Shown here: one piece after another, positions 11,701-24,233 of the stretch
Numbering within the stretch: position 1 is the stretch's first letter
How the letters are laid out: each line of letters starts with the position of its first letter
DNA from: Poronia punctata
Taxonomy: Eukaryota; Ascomycota; Sordariomycetes; Xylariales; Xylariaceae
Assembly (NCBI GenBank): GCA_022579005.1
Contig: MU401483.1
Location: 186,001 to 250,000, forward strand
Direction: 5' to 3'
DNA: 64,000 nt
Position numbers and translations under genes: made by a program
The notes under the pieces: generated by a model
Database searches by the model: none
What the model saw: the letters and a program-made list of their open reading frames with translations, nothing else
Told to the model about the DNA's origin: nothing

Positions 11701-12446
11701 CAATGGGGCAGTAATTGCATCGCACAGTATCCTATCCTGCTCTTCGAAAGGTTCTGTACGAGGTGCCTCCCGCGCCAGTCGTGCAAGACTGCTGTAGTAT
11801 GCTTTCAGCTGAGGTCTGATTGAGGCCGGCCGCTCTCTGACAATGGCGGTGGTAGAAACAAGGAGGCTGCGTGAAGAACTTCCTGGACGCCTGTCAGCGT
11901 ATTAGCAAGGTTGCTCTTAACACAGATGTTGTGTAATAGGTCACCATACTTCTCTAAAGCTGCTACAAAAAGGCGAGCTAGCCGGTCCCATTCAAATTGG
12001 TTCAGTACAGTAAAGTCGAAGGAAGAGGCTGGACTAGCCGGTAGGCTGGATAATTCAGAGATGAACATATCTAGCCGCTGCTGGTCGTCAGATCTGTTGG
12101 CCACGAAAATAGCAAGCAAAAGGGGAAAGGCTTGTTGTATTCGGCGGCGACACTCCTCCGGAAGTATGGAATGCTGGTATAAAAGGTCAAACTTGTGCCG
12201 CCATAAGCACCTCAGTTGTTTGCGGTCCCTGTGACCCCTCCATACCCTTTGGAGTTGCTTGGCAGCGGCCAGTTGTTCTCGTTCTCGGTGTCTTCTCTCA
12301 CGCTCAAGTTGAGCCTGTGCTACAGTTTTGGAAGCACCGGACAGTATAGTATCGCGGGCAGAGCTGCCCCAAGGGTTCAGGTTCCGCTGTCCGCTGAGAT
12401 CAACATTGCGGGGCCGCCGGGATGACCCGGAGAACGTGGTGAACAT
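8756..12446 (-). CDS. HUL5: HECT E3 ubiquitin ligase, HUL5/UBE3C type (4 exons)
   Basis: Minus-strand exons 12446-11945, 11882-11682, 11579-11129 and 11075-8756 are phase-consistent and encode 1157 residues, close to HUL5/UBE3C length. The N-terminus MFTTFSGSSRRPRNVDLSGQ is characteristic of the family. It is followed by a charged helix and an IQ-like segment (KQLQRVWRGHRDRKQLR). The C-terminal about 350 residues form the HECT domain: GIDGGGVTKEFLLSATNDAF, RVFFVSNNQNLLYPNPS, FLGRIVGKCMYEGILIDI, and the catalytic Cys in STSTCVNLLKLP (about residue 1125). HUL5 is a proteasome-associated E3/E4 that extends ubiquitin chains in quality control. The ATG at 12446 was preferred to the upstream one at 12473 because it gives the conserved N-terminus. 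The first intron (11883-11944) has a weak donor and is the least certain junction; the other two are strong. Confidence 0.93.
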
Positions 12447-13981
12447 TTTGACAGATCCGGCCTTGTTCGACAAACGGCTCTACTGTCGTCGGTGATTACT
12501 CTTAGGAGACAGGTCTCTCAGTGTCTACTAAGTGCACTCTTCCATCCATAAATCAGCAGAGTTTCACACTATTTTGACAAAACTGTGCGTTACAACTAGA
12601 CGGCCTGTCAGCAGCGTGGCAGGCTTTCGAATGGATGGTCAATGCTTGACGTCAGCGTCCGAGGTCACCTTGTACATAAGACCTGTATGGGCGGGCTTCT
12701 TTGGCGTCTTAAGAGATGAGAATCAAGGGGAGTTGGTTGAGATGGATCCAGACTTGGGTATACTATGCAGTTTGCTACTGGTCTTATAATAGTGACTAAA
12801 AGTGCAAGATTGAGGTTTTTGCGCATTACTACATTTGCGCATCTGGAAAGTTCACTCTGAACACCACATATACGTATGTATGTACCTACCCTGGTGGGTG
12901 AGCATGCACCTGGTAGGGTGGGTACTATCTAGCCCACGTCAACCTTATTACCTGTTGGTCTGTATCCCTTTAAGGAAGCAGATACCTACGAGTACCTACC
13001 TCCTACCTACAGATGGATCAAATGTGTCTATCCACCATCTTATCAATGCCAGACTTTACCATCATCACTACAACAGAAAGGGTGGCAAGATGGATGCAAC
13101 AGTACCTGTTCTGGATACTTAACACTAGGTACCTAACAGACCAAAAGGACAAAAGCATGAGGTAGGCTGCTACCTGTACTGTTAGGCCTCATTATTGGAG
13201 GTCCCTAGCTAAAGCCTATTAGGTACATACATGTATGTAGTGGAGGGGTATCACCACCTACAAGACCAAGACCTACTCGTACTCGTATGCTGCCTAAGGT
13301 AAGGAGGTACCTCTGGCGTGCCTACACCATTGACAGTTTTTCTCTTTGTTAATAAGGTATGTACAGTGGTACCTAGGCATGCCCCACTTCAATGGGCAGG
13401 ACTGACATGTATCTAATCAGTGATGTTGATAGATAAAACAACTGAATGTTATATGTACATGTATGTACCTACCAACACTGGCTTAGGTACTCAGGTACCA
13501 ACTACCCATTAATGTATGGTACTGTGATTTTGCACGACTTAAGGTAAAAGGTGAAGGCACAAAAATTCTGCTGGTTGCAAGAAGGACCCTCTTCCTTTCT
13601 TTCTCTTTTATCTAACGACAAACTTTATCTGCCAACTTTGTTGCCCACAAAACCAAAAGAGATTCAGTTTTAAGAGCACGATCTTTCCAAGTTCGTGTCC
13701 TCATTCCTGGTCTCGCCCAGTACATCAACCAAAAACACCAAAAAAATTCGGAAAATTACAAAAAACCCACACTCCTCTCACCACGCCTATCTCCACAACC
13801 TTTTATCTACCTACTTCACCTTCCCACGCTAAGCCCTTCTTCTGTGTGTTTATACCTTGATCCCCTTATTGGACTTGATTCCGTTGGATTGCCTTGTTCA
13901 ACTCGCATCTGTCCTTGCCACGGTTTCTAGATCAGTCAGGTTTACATCCGTATACCTCCAAGAAGTTGACGCCTTCCTTTA
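12447..13981. promoter_or_regulatory. Divergent spacer between HUL5 and PAB1, with PAB1 leader
   Basis: Both genes are transcribed outward from this 1.5 kb. The middle (12,880-13,520) carries many degenerate GTACCTACC / TAGGTAC motifs. The last 450 bp are pyrimidine-rich. An adenine-rich patch at about 13,730-13,770 (CCAAAAACACCAAAAAAATT-like) falls in the probable PAB1 leader. Confidence 0.5.
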
Positions 13982-14263
13982 GTAAGTTGTTATAATTTTG
14001 TCTCCTAGAAATCCTGTCCCTTCTTACTCTTGTAGCCATCGGCATTCAAATATTTGTTCTGGTCTTTTATTCCTTTGCTTGTCGAAGCGATCCGGGCATC
14101 TCTTTGCCTCTGAGCAACTTGAATTACCCATAATGGTTACTATCGCTTGCTTCTCTTTTGGCGACCACATGTTACGACAAGGCCACCTGCCCCCCCCATC
14201 AACATTATCCTTGCTGTGGCATGGAAGTGATATTTCTGGGTTTAGCTGACTTCTTTTTTGTAG
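13982..14263 (+). promoter_or_regulatory. Predicted 5' UTR intron of PAB1
   Basis: A strong donor GTAAGTT at 13982 and an acceptor preceded by a branch-like TTAGCTGAC and a T-rich run (ending TTTTTTGTAG at 14263) bound a 282 bp non-coding segment. It ends 32 bp before the PAB1 start codon. Pyrimidine-rich leader sequence lies on the 5' side. Splicing is inferred from signals only. Confidence 0.6.
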
Positions 14264-14295
14264 TAGCCCAGTTTGTTGATTGATAAAAAAACAAA

Positions 14296-16650
14296 ATGTC
14301 TGCTACTACCAGTACCGGCGCTGTTGACCAGCTTGCCGCCGACCTAGGGAATGCCTCTCTCAATGGCAGTGATTCGCGACCCGCCACTATCGATACCAGT
14401 GTTGCTCCCGCCGATGAGCCTGATACTGCTGGTCCCACACCCAGCTCCGCTCAGACTCCCCATCCGGCTGCGTCCGCTTCCCTCTATGTCGGAGAGCTTG
14501 ACCCGACGGTCACCGAGGCAATGCTCTTCGAGCTATTCTCTCAGATAGGTTCTGTAGCCTCGATCCGTGTTTGCCGCGATGCTGTCACTCGTCGTTCGCT
14601 GGGCTACGCTTATGTCAACTACAATACTACTGCCGACGGAGAACGTGCTCTTGATGAGCTCAACTACACGCAGATCAAAGGCCGCCCATGCCGAATCATG
14701 TGGTCTCAGCGTGACCCCAACCTGCGCAAGAGTGGACAGGGTAACATTTTTATCAAAAACCTTGATGCCGCTATCGACAACAAGGCTCTGCACGATACAT
14801 TTGCTGCTTTCGGTAACATTCTTAGCTGCAAAGTTGCCCAAGACGAGAATGGTAATTCGAAGGGGTACGGCTTTGTTCATTACGAGACTGACGAGGCTGC
14901 TGCCGCCGCCATCAAACACGTCAATGGTATGCTGCTTAACGAGAAGAAGGTCTATGTGGGCCATCATATTCCCAAGAAGGACCGCCAGAGCAAATTTGAG
15001 GAGATGAAAGCCAATTTCACCAATGTGTACGTCAAGAACATTGGTCCTGATGCTAGCGACGATGAGTTCCGCGAGCTCTTCGAGAAATTCGGAGAGGTCA
15101 CCTCTTCCTCTTTGGCCCGTGACAACGAGGGCAAGTCGCGCGGCTTTGGTTTTGTCAATTTCACCACCCACGAGAGCGCTGCCAAGGCCGTCGATGAGCT
15201 GAACGGCCAAGAGTTCCACGGTCAGGATCTTTACGTCGGCCGTGCTCAGAAGAAGCACGAGCGCGAGGAAGAATTGCGGAAATCATATGAGGCCGCGCGC
15301 CAAGAAAAGGCAAACAAGTACCAGGGTGTCAATCTCTACATCAAGAACCTGGATGATGAGGTGGATGATGACAAGTTGCGCCAGATGTTTTCCGAGTATG
15401 GCCCTATCACATCGGCTAAAGTGATGCGTGATGCGAACCCCGAGGGTGAAGAGGATAACGACGGGAAAGACAAGGAAAACCAGAAGGACTCTGGAGATGA
15501 GGCTAAAGATGAAGGCGAGAAAAAGGAAAAGAAGAGCGATAAGAAACTCGGGAAGAGCAAGGGTTTCGGTTTCGTTTGCTTCGCCAATCCTGATGATGCT
15601 ACCAAGGCCGTGGCCGAGATGAACCAACGCATGTTTAACAACAAGCCGTTATACGTGGCTCTTGCTCAGCGTAAAGATGTTCGGAAGAGCCAACTCGAGG
15701 CGAGTATCCAGGCTCGCAACCAACTTCGGATGCAGCAAGCCGCTGCCGCGGCCGGCATGCCCCAGCCTTATATGCAGCCCCCGGTGTTCTACCCCCCCGG
15801 TCAGCAACCTGGCTTCCCCCCTCAGGGTGGTCGCGGTATGCCTTTCGCCGGTATGCCAATGCCCAACGTTCAGGGTGGACGACCTGGTCAATTCAACCCT
15901 AACTATGGCTCTCCCCAGGGTGGCCGCAACGGAGGTATCCCCCAGCAGATGCCTCCGAACATGTACATTCCAGGACAGTTCCCCCCTGGTGCGCCATTTG
16001 CGCAGCCTAACAACCCTCAGTTCATGGCTGCTATGGCTCAGGCTCAGCAGGCGTTGGGAGGAGGTCGGGGCGTCCCCGCTTCCCGAGGCCCAATGCAGGG
16101 CATGCCTGGCAATATGAATATTCAAGGTCCGGGCAGCATGCCTGGATATCCCCCTAACTCGCGACAAGGTGGGCAGGCCGGCCGCGGCAACGCGAACAAC
16201 CGAAATGGCCAGCAAGGTGGCCAATTCCCCCAGGGTGGTCGTGGTGCTCCTAGCCAACCTGCTGGCGGTGCCCCGGCCGCCGGTACGCCCGAGCTGACTC
16301 AAGGTTCGATACTCCAGACCCAGTTGCAGGCCCACGCCGGCAACCCGGGACAACAGAAGCAGATGCTGGGCGAGGCTATTTTCCCCAAGATTGCAGCAAT
16401 CCAACCTGACCTTGCGGGTAAGATTACTGGAATGCTTTTGGAAATGGAGAACGCTGAGCTCGTTCAACTGTAAGCAACCGACGAAGACAATCTTTGTTGT
16501 TGACCAAACTGACATCTAAATAGTGTGGACGATGATGCCCAGCTGCGTGCCAAGGTTGAGGAGGCGATGGCAGTCTATGATGAATATGTCAAGACTAACC
16601 AGAGCGAGGGCGAAGGTGCCAAGGAACAAAAGGCGGAGGAGACCGCCTAA
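14296..16650 (+). CDS. PAB1: Poly(A)-binding protein, 4 RRMs plus MLLE (2 exons)
   Basis: Exon 14296-16469 joins 16524-16650 across a 54 bp intron, in phase, giving 766 residues. Four RRM domains lie at roughly 62-140, 150-228, 243-320 and 346-470, with RNP motifs such as [24 protein letters not shown] and [11 protein letters not shown]4 holds a highly charged insertion ([14 protein letters not shown] onward, about 40 residues) found in filamentous-fungal orthologues. A Pro/Gly/Met/Gln-rich linker follows, then a C-terminal MLLE domain ([32 protein letters not shown]). The second exon supplies [15 protein letters not shown] and the acidic tail. The protein coats poly(A) tails and bridges them to eIF4G, controlling translation and decay. 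A-rich leader patches and the 5' UTR intron suggest autoregulation, known for PABP mRNAs elsewhere but unproven here. Confidence 0.98.
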
Positions 16651-17350
16651 AAACTGGGCAATATGTCTAGTTAAACCGGCTTTTTTCTGCCGGAAGGTTG
16701 GGGGAAAGGGGGAGTTCTATTCTTTTATCCTCCAGCATCCTTTGATTTCGGCAAACGGGGTTCGGAAAAGTTTTTGATGGTCTCAACCCGGCAAGAGCAG
16801 GAGGGACTGCGACATCGATCTCTGCATTTTTCTCGCTCATTTTTTTGCCCACAGGGCAGGAGATATTCCGTTCTTGCTACCCACCTTTACAACGTTGGTC
16901 GGGATCTCGCCGTGCATCTGAGGGAACTCGGCATATGTCTCTTTTTCATGTATTGATACGACCTTACGCTCGTTGCTGGGGAGGGGGAGTATTGGCTGGA
17001 TGTTCGGATTTGAAATCGTCAGGCGTTTGATGGTTAGGCACGGGCAGCTCGTGGACTTGGTGCCCTCGCGCCGGACGGTCTGTGGCGGCACCATGGTATT
17101 CGATCCAAAATACCCCTTAAGGTTGTTGGTGGGAAGACTCCCAACAGATACGCAGAAGTTACTCCAGTAGAACTAGATCTGCTAATGGAAATGAATAAAG
17201 ATGAAGAAAGATAGCCAAAGGTCGTATTCTTGTTGTAATCCGGTGGTAACAAGCGTGGTATGACAGCATCACAGGTCGTTAGGATGGGTGGCATGGTCCT
17301 CGTTTAACTTCCTACCTTACATGCTTAGGTAAGGTAACCTGGCTTCCTGC
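16651..17350. other. PAB1 3' flank
   Basis: Contains the likely PAB1 3' UTR. The GC level then falls away into the AT-rich block. No further gene was seen. Confidence 0.6.
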
Positions 17351-20300
17351 ATGTTCTTAGTCGATACAACGCCAATATGATTTTATTCTATAGCAGCAAA
17401 GCCATTTGACTTATTACTAAAAAGCCGATCTTGTTTCTTGATAGCGGCTATCAAAAGCCTTTATGGTCATGGTTATAGTTATGGTTTATTAACGTCTAAC
17501 TTAAGGACCTAGTAATTAATCTACTGCTACCCCCCTACGTGACCTCTTTTCGGGTTTATGTTAGGAAAGACGCCCTATGCATAACCTAACCCCTAACCCT
17601 ATTTAGGCGCAATGCTATAAAGGAAAACCTTTGCTACACTTTTAGCAATAAAAATAAAAACCTTATAGGTTAAGTTAGCAATACTGCAAAAATAAACACT
17701 GCTAGGCTATTTACTTTTTTTAAGCCCGGCCTCCTTTATAAAAGAAGTACAACCCTTTGTTGCTTAAGCTATTAATTGTTTATTTTTGCAGCATGCTATA
17801 CCTTTTTTAACTATAAGGTATTAAAAACAATTGTTATTGCTAATAAAGCTAAGTTAATTTTTTATTTAATAATAATATAAACTACTATTAAAACCTTTTT
17901 TTTTTGCTATATTTACCTTAGCTTTGTTAACTTATTACTAGCTATTTAAATTAACTAGTTAGCTTAAAGCATATATACCTAGTTGTAGCTAAATATATAA
18001 AATATACTTAGTTTGCTAGATATAGTAAATAAAAAAAATAAAGCCGGTAATATATGTAAAAGTTACTTAAATAGGTAGAAAAGTAAACCTTTTTTATAAT
18101 AATAGAGGTACAAGGTACCTTTATTAGACCTATATAAAGAATACGTCTTACCTTTATATTAAATAGGATTTCTTCTCTTTTTAAACATTAGTTTATATTA
18201 ACTATAATACTTAATATACCTAATATTATACTTAACTATCTTTTTTTTATATCTTTTTTTCTTACTATAACAATTTTAATGTTTTTTTAATAGTTACTTA
18301 TAATAAATATTAAAATATTAATACTTATATAGTTAGTAATCTTTTTATATAAGAATTATATTTGTTTTAAATACTATTTGCCTATATACTATATAGCTTT
18401 TATAATCTTTGCTACTTTATTAAATTAAATAACTTTAATAAGTATTGCTTTATATATTATTAATAATACAATATTTATTTAATTATATAAGATATTGTAC
18501 TTTATTTATATAAAGTAATTACTTACTTATATAATTATATTATAACAACGCTACCTATTTACTTACTTTTAAAGCACTTATATTATATTTAATTAAAGTT
18601 TAAAAAAGCATTAAAGTATAGCTAGATCTTTTTTAATTATTATTAGCAAAAAGCTATATTATAAATAAAAAATTTAATAATTTTATATTATGTTTTTATT
18701 TGTATAGGTATAATACCTATATAAAATTAAAAAGTGCTATTCTAAGGTCTTTAAAAAGTATATTTTTAAAAAGTAGTTAAAAAAGGTGTTATAATGTCTA
18801 ATATATAAGCATGCTTTTTAGGGCAAATCTAATAAGCTATTAAACCTGTTTTAAACTAGATTTTCTATATAATAGACTATAATTTAAAGAGGTACTTTAA
18901 TATATATTATTAAAAGGGTGCTTTAAATTATTTTAAGTTTTAAGCTATATTTTTAAAAGATTTAAAAAGAAAATCTATAATAATAAATAAAATAACAATA
19001 AGTTATAAGTTAAAAAGACTATGCAAATCTAAGCTAATCACCTAACGCAATACTTCTAATTTAAATATAACTTAAGTACTAGTATTATCTAGTTAACTTT
19101 TTAAAAAAAAGAAGTTTTATATATTGCTAGTTAGCAATAAACAAATTATATTATAAAATATTAACAACATTAAAAAATTAACAACAGCAACAAAATTAAA
19201 TTAATATTAATAAAAACAAAATTAACTTTAGCTAAAAAGCTAAACTATTAACAGTTTAAAGCTATTAAAAAACAGCTAAAAAAAAGCTAAAATAATAGCT
19301 AATTAAATATAAAAATGTTATTATTTTCTTTTAGTATAACAATTTGTTGCTATAACTTAGCACTGTGCTTTTTAGTTACAGCTTTTTTTAATTTTTTTAT
19401 AAATAAGCTAATAGCTAAAAACTAAGCTAAAAAACTTATTTTTATTAGTTAAAAGCAAAAAAAAGTAGCACAAAAATACTAACAGCACAAATTAAAACTT
19501 TAAAATTATTAAAAACATACTTAAACTATATATAAATTATAAGACTTACTATATTAATTATAAGTTGTTTAACTAAACTTTAAAGCAAAGTTTTAGTTTA
19601 AAAATAATGCTAACTATAAAATACTATATTTTTTTTGCTTAAACTTTTTTTACTAGTTAAATTATATATAAACTAATATATTAATACTATATAGCAAAAA
19701 GCAATATAAAAGCAAAATTAAGCTTTTATAATTTTACTACAAAACGCAACTAAATTATTTTAAAATTTAGTACTATTTTTGTTAGCAATAGCTAAGCTAT
19801 ATAAATTACTAAAAATAGTGCAAGTAAAAAAAAAAGCAGCTTTAAACTACTTTAATAACTTAGTAACTTAAATTATATTAAATTGCAACATTTTTAGTAA
19901 CTAAAAAAAATAAAATATTAAAAGTTAGTAAAATGCATATAAAAAAAGTATAAATTAACATATAAGCTTGCAAGTATTATAAGCCTTTTAATAAGTTTTA
20001 TAAAAAAAAGTACTAAGATTTTTATAAATATATACTATATAAAGCAGCAAACTTTTATTTAGTTAAAAATTATATATTATATAACTAAAACAAAGCTAAT
20101 AAGCATTTAAAACTAAAACAATTTTCTAGCTATTATAAGTACTATATTTTTAGTTATATACTTTAGTACTTTGCTTACGCAAGCTATAAGGTTTATAGCG
20201 CCTATTATAAGCACGTTTACTAGCTATACTAGCTATACTAGCTATACTACTTACATTACTTTAGCTAGCATTACTTTTACCTTTATTACCTTTATATTAA

Positions 20301-20935
20301 CTTTTTTTTCTATTTTTATTTTTATAGTAAACTATAAAATTTATAGCAAAAGCTAACATTGCGCTAAATTAAGTACAAACTAAAAAAAAAAAAGGTAAAA
20401 AAAAGGTAAAATAAGTATAATTAAAAATAAGAAAAAAAAAATAATAAAAAGTAAAATTAAAAAAATAGTAGTAAAAGTATTAAAAATAAAAAATAAAAAA
20501 GTTAATATAAGTTTAAAAAATATAAAAGTATATTAGTACATGTTTAAAGCAACTGCAAAACATACTTATAACAAACCTAACTTTAATACTTATAGTTTAA
20601 TTAAAAAGTACCTAAGTACTTAAATACTATACAATTTAATTAGTTAAGTTAATTAAAAGTTATAGCTAAAAAATACATAAATAACAAAACTACATATACT
20701 TAAAATAATACTATTAACATACTTATAATTAAGTATAGTAAAAAAGAGAAATAATTATAATAACAAAGGTACAAGGTACCTTTATTAAACCTATATAAAA
20801 AATACGCCCTACCCCTATATTAAATAGGATTCCTTTTCTCTTTAAACATCAGTCTATATTAACTACAATACCTAATATACCTAATATTATACCTGACTGT
20901 CCCTTCCCTATATCCTTCCTTCTTACTATAACACT
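17351..20935. repeat. AT-rich, RIP-mutated block
   Basis: Nearly all C and G are lost, and reading frames are riddled with stops. The composition change is sharp at about 17,350-17,600 and again at about 20,935. A short CCCTAA-like stretch (about 17,583-17,602) lies at the left margin. Most of the block is the LTR element at 18,097-20,933; 17,351-18,096 is similar DNA with no resolved structure. The lone open frame at 20,171-20,356 is Ser/Tyr/Thr low complexity and is not taken as a gene. Confidence 0.85.
18097..20933 (+). mobile_element. RIP-degraded short LTR element
   Basis: Two direct repeats of 176 bp each (18097-18272 and 20758-20933) share GGTACAAGGTACC near the start and end in CTTACTATAACA. 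Differences between them are mainly T in the left copy where the right has C, as RIP produces. A purine tract (AAAAAAGAGAAA, about 20,740-20,752) next to the right copy suggests plus orientation. The internal region is only about 2.5 kb with no readable protein, so this is a non-autonomous or internally deleted element. A target-site duplication was not clear. Confidence 0.75.
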
Positions 20936-22072
20936 TTCTAAAGAGTAAAAATAGGAAAGGAGGGAAGGTTGATTAAAAGCCTCTAGACAAAAATAACAAT
21001 ATATCAAATTTCATCCAAACATGTACACAACCTCGCAAGGGTGTTTGGAGAAATACTTGCACCACGTACAAGAGTTTGAGTGTGAAAATCAAAAAAATAA
21101 AATACCCTGTACAGTGCTACTAAAGTATATGTATATAGGAAATACCTGCATACTCGTACACAAGATCCACTTTATCACTGCCGGCTGCTGCCGGCCAGAT
21201 ATGTACCTATTACCGTAGAAACTCCCGATCTCTTACGAGTAGGTACCTACATATTTACGTGTAAAGGACCTCATCATGGCCCCCCATGGGTTGTATTTAC
21301 GAGTACTCGTATGCATCTCTAACCCCAGATACGTGTTAGTAGATACATACTCGTAGATATACCTAGTACCTAGGTACCTACTCCTCTTTCTCTCCGAGCC
21401 AAACTTGCTTTTCAATGCCTCTCTCCTCTCATCGTCATGTCTTGAATCTTCCCGTCCTTGCTCTGCTTCTACTTAACCTTCGTAGTACAGGCAGGATAAT
21501 GAGCTACCTGGGCTAGATAAGTAAGGTTAGGCACGACTTGAACACTCGACTTACCCACCTGCACCACCTCAGTACCTAGTCTAAGGTAGGTACTTGCCTA
21601 CCAGTACCTACACATATCAACTATTCCACCCTGTGAGTGAAAGAGCATACGACAAGACGACATCTGATCTGAATTGACTGTCTTGGCATTAACTAGCTGC
21701 AAACAATGCTCTGCTTCTTCCATCATCACAGCCGACGACCTACCATCATTCCACGATAGCATTAACTGGGTGATCATCGAGTCTCACAAAACCAAATCCG
21801 TACTTGCATCTACACATCCTTCCGATTTTGCACGTTTCTTAGCCTCTTGAGGCGATCATAACCGAGTACGTCCATTTTTGGAAAGCCTCACCGCAGAGCC
21901 GACAACGTCACAGCTAAGACATTAGCCCACACGCTCTGTTTTGAGAATATCGGTATCTAGCTAAACTCTTCCACCACACTGAGTCGTCACCCTGCTTGCA
22001 CTCGTTATAGTTACTACAAAGAGTCCTAACTTTGGTTCTCGGCAAGCACGTGCCAATTGCCGCTTTCTCAAT
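20936..22072. promoter_or_regulatory. Spacer and upstream region of the USP-domain gene
   Basis: GC content returns to normal. The stretch holds degenerate TACGAGTA / GTAGGTAC motifs (21,225-21,380 and 21,560-21,620), and no coding frame was recognised. Confidence 0.5.
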
Positions 22073-24233
22073 ATGGCGGGCAAGAAGCTGATGTCGCTCG
22101 AGTCTGCGCTGGAGGAGGAACGCAAGGAGATTGAGAGCTTGATGTCCATGCAGCAACCTTTGCGCCGACCGCCCTCCACTGGGCCACGATCCCCGTCACC
22201 TTATGTGAATCCTCGGTCGCCTGTCCGCAGCATGCTGGATATTGGCAGTCCACCGCCCCCGCGTCAGCCCACGAGAAGCATGCTTGATATCGACAGCCCG
22301 CTTCCCGCTCCGTCCAGCACCCATACGTCCCCAACATTAGCTACCAGAGCGCCTCTATTAGATAACCCCACACGCAACCGGAGCATGTCCGATGCCGCTT
22401 CCAAGCCCGCGCCGGACTTAGGCCCACGCTCACCACCCCTAGTCAGCCCGAGGACTACCGATCTCACATCTGCCTACAAATTTCATGACATCTTGCCGAC
22501 AAATGTTGGCCAAGCCTTGCCACCCAAGCGTACCTCAGGCGCTGGAGCTTCGAGAGGCGGATCCATCGGCGAAGCTCTCCGCGGATCTGATCTATCCAGC
22601 CTAGTGCTACCAGGAGAGTCCGGCCGTCCGCTAGCATTTCGTAAGAACAAGTCCAAATCACCTAACAACAGGTTCTCTCTCCGATCGAGCTCACCGTTTA
22701 GTACTGGGTCCACCAAGCGTTCGCAGCAGCAGCAGGCTACTTATATGCTGGACAACGGTGAAATACTGGACATGAACAACGCTTATCGGCGTCTTTCCGA
22801 TGCTAACCTAATTTATGGGGGTTCGAGCCTAGCCCCGCTGGCTTCGCGCAAGAAACGAGATGACTCTGACGGTTATGGACGGATCGCGAAAGACAACCTT
22901 AGCCCATACGGCGAGTTATTGCCGGATGAGAGCGACGACGACGTGGCCAATTCGTCTGACGAAGAGGACCAGAGAGGTCGGAAGCTTACCACGCGTGCCG
23001 AATCCGTGGATGGTAAATCTGTCCCGAGGACGGCGGCTAAGAGTCTACTAGCCGCTGTTGAAGACGAACGTAAGTGGCCTATGGTTCGAATCTGCTTGGA
23101 TGTGGGGAACTGATGGCCGTCAACAGGCAAACAGGTAGCGATACAGCCTCAATACAGATCCCTATTTGAAGATCCACCCATCACGGTCACAAGCCCTACC
23201 GGCGAGAGGTCAAAATCGAAGACTAAGCAGGTTGTTCAGCCAACCACTAGTTTCGACCAGGAACCAATCTCGGGCTCCCAGACCCCGTTCGACCCGGAGC
23301 TAGATGCCGACGTCAATGCCATCAAGGCGGCACAGAATCTTCAGCTCTCTTTGACACCAATCATCTCCACCCCAGAGGCTCAGCGATCTATTCGGATTAT
23401 TTACCGTGGGGAATTTCCCAAGATCCAAAAAGAAGCCGAGGAGGAGCACCGCCGACTGAGGAAATATCTGGTGGCGACGGACTTGAGCGACGAGTCTACG
23501 CATGCGCTGGAATGGGCAATCGGCACTGTACTTCGCGACGGCGACACTCTCATCGCCATGTACTGCCTAGACGAGGAGGCCTCTGGAGAAGCTGGCAGTT
23601 CCGTACCAGACGACACGAAGACGATGAAGGAACAGGCCGGCGTTGTGAACGTCATGGCTAAGGCGACCAACGTCCGAACGAGCCAGAACAGTGGCAGCCC
23701 AAGCTCGTTTGCTTTCAGCCGAGTGACGAATTCACCCCGTCTGCGAGCCACCGATGCCGGTAGCGCCGCGTCGTCGCCAGCGCCCGGCTCCAGAGGCAAG
23801 ACTAAGAATGAAGAGGAGAGGGAGCGAGCGATCTTGGACATTACGGAGAGGGTGTCTAAACTGCTACGTAAGACGCAGCTGCAAGTACGTGTGATCGTGG
23901 AGGTAATCCACTGTAAGAACCCGAAGCATCTCATCACAGAGGTGATCGACCTTGTCAACCCCACGCTGGTCATCTTGGGAAGTCGTGGGAGGAGCGCTCT
24001 GAAGGGGTAAGATAGCCACCGCATGGATACGCTGGATGTACGACAAGCTAACACAGCATAGTACTCTTCTGGGGTCATTCTCCAATTATCTCGTTACTAA
24101 GAGCTCAGTACCGGTAATGGTAGCCCGCAAGAGACTGCGTAAAAAGAGCAAATACCAGCCACCACCGATGAAGCAGGTCAACAACCTGGCCAACCCCTCG
24201 GCACGAAGCCTGGAAATGGCCAGAATTGATTAG
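22073..24233 (+). CDS. Universal stress protein (USP) domain protein, 3 exons
   Basis: Exons 22073-23069, 23127-24006 and 24062-24233 agree in phase and give 682 residues. The first about 440 residues are Ser/Pro-rich and probably disordered, with two copies of an RSMLDI(G/D)SP motif. The USP domain runs from about residue 445 (KYLVATDLSDESTHALEWAI) to the end. It includes ITEVIDLVNPTLVILGSRGR and, across the last splice, the ATP-binding signature G-2x-G-9x-G-S (GSRGRSALKGTLLGS) followed by SSVPVMVARKR. The complete G-x2-G-x9-G-S motif predicts nucleotide binding. Long fungal proteins of this layout are linked to stress responses, but the precise role is unknown. A charged insertion (EASGEAGSS onward) separates the halves of the USP fold. 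Confidence 0.92.

Noticed and set aside
17583..17602. CCCTAA-like stretch as an interstitial telomere
   Set aside because: Only about two imperfect units, within chance for C/A-rich DNA at the block margin.
20171..20356. 61-residue Ser/Tyr/Thr-rich frame in AT-rich block
   Set aside because: A tandem AGCTATACT repeat in RIP-mutated DNA explains it.
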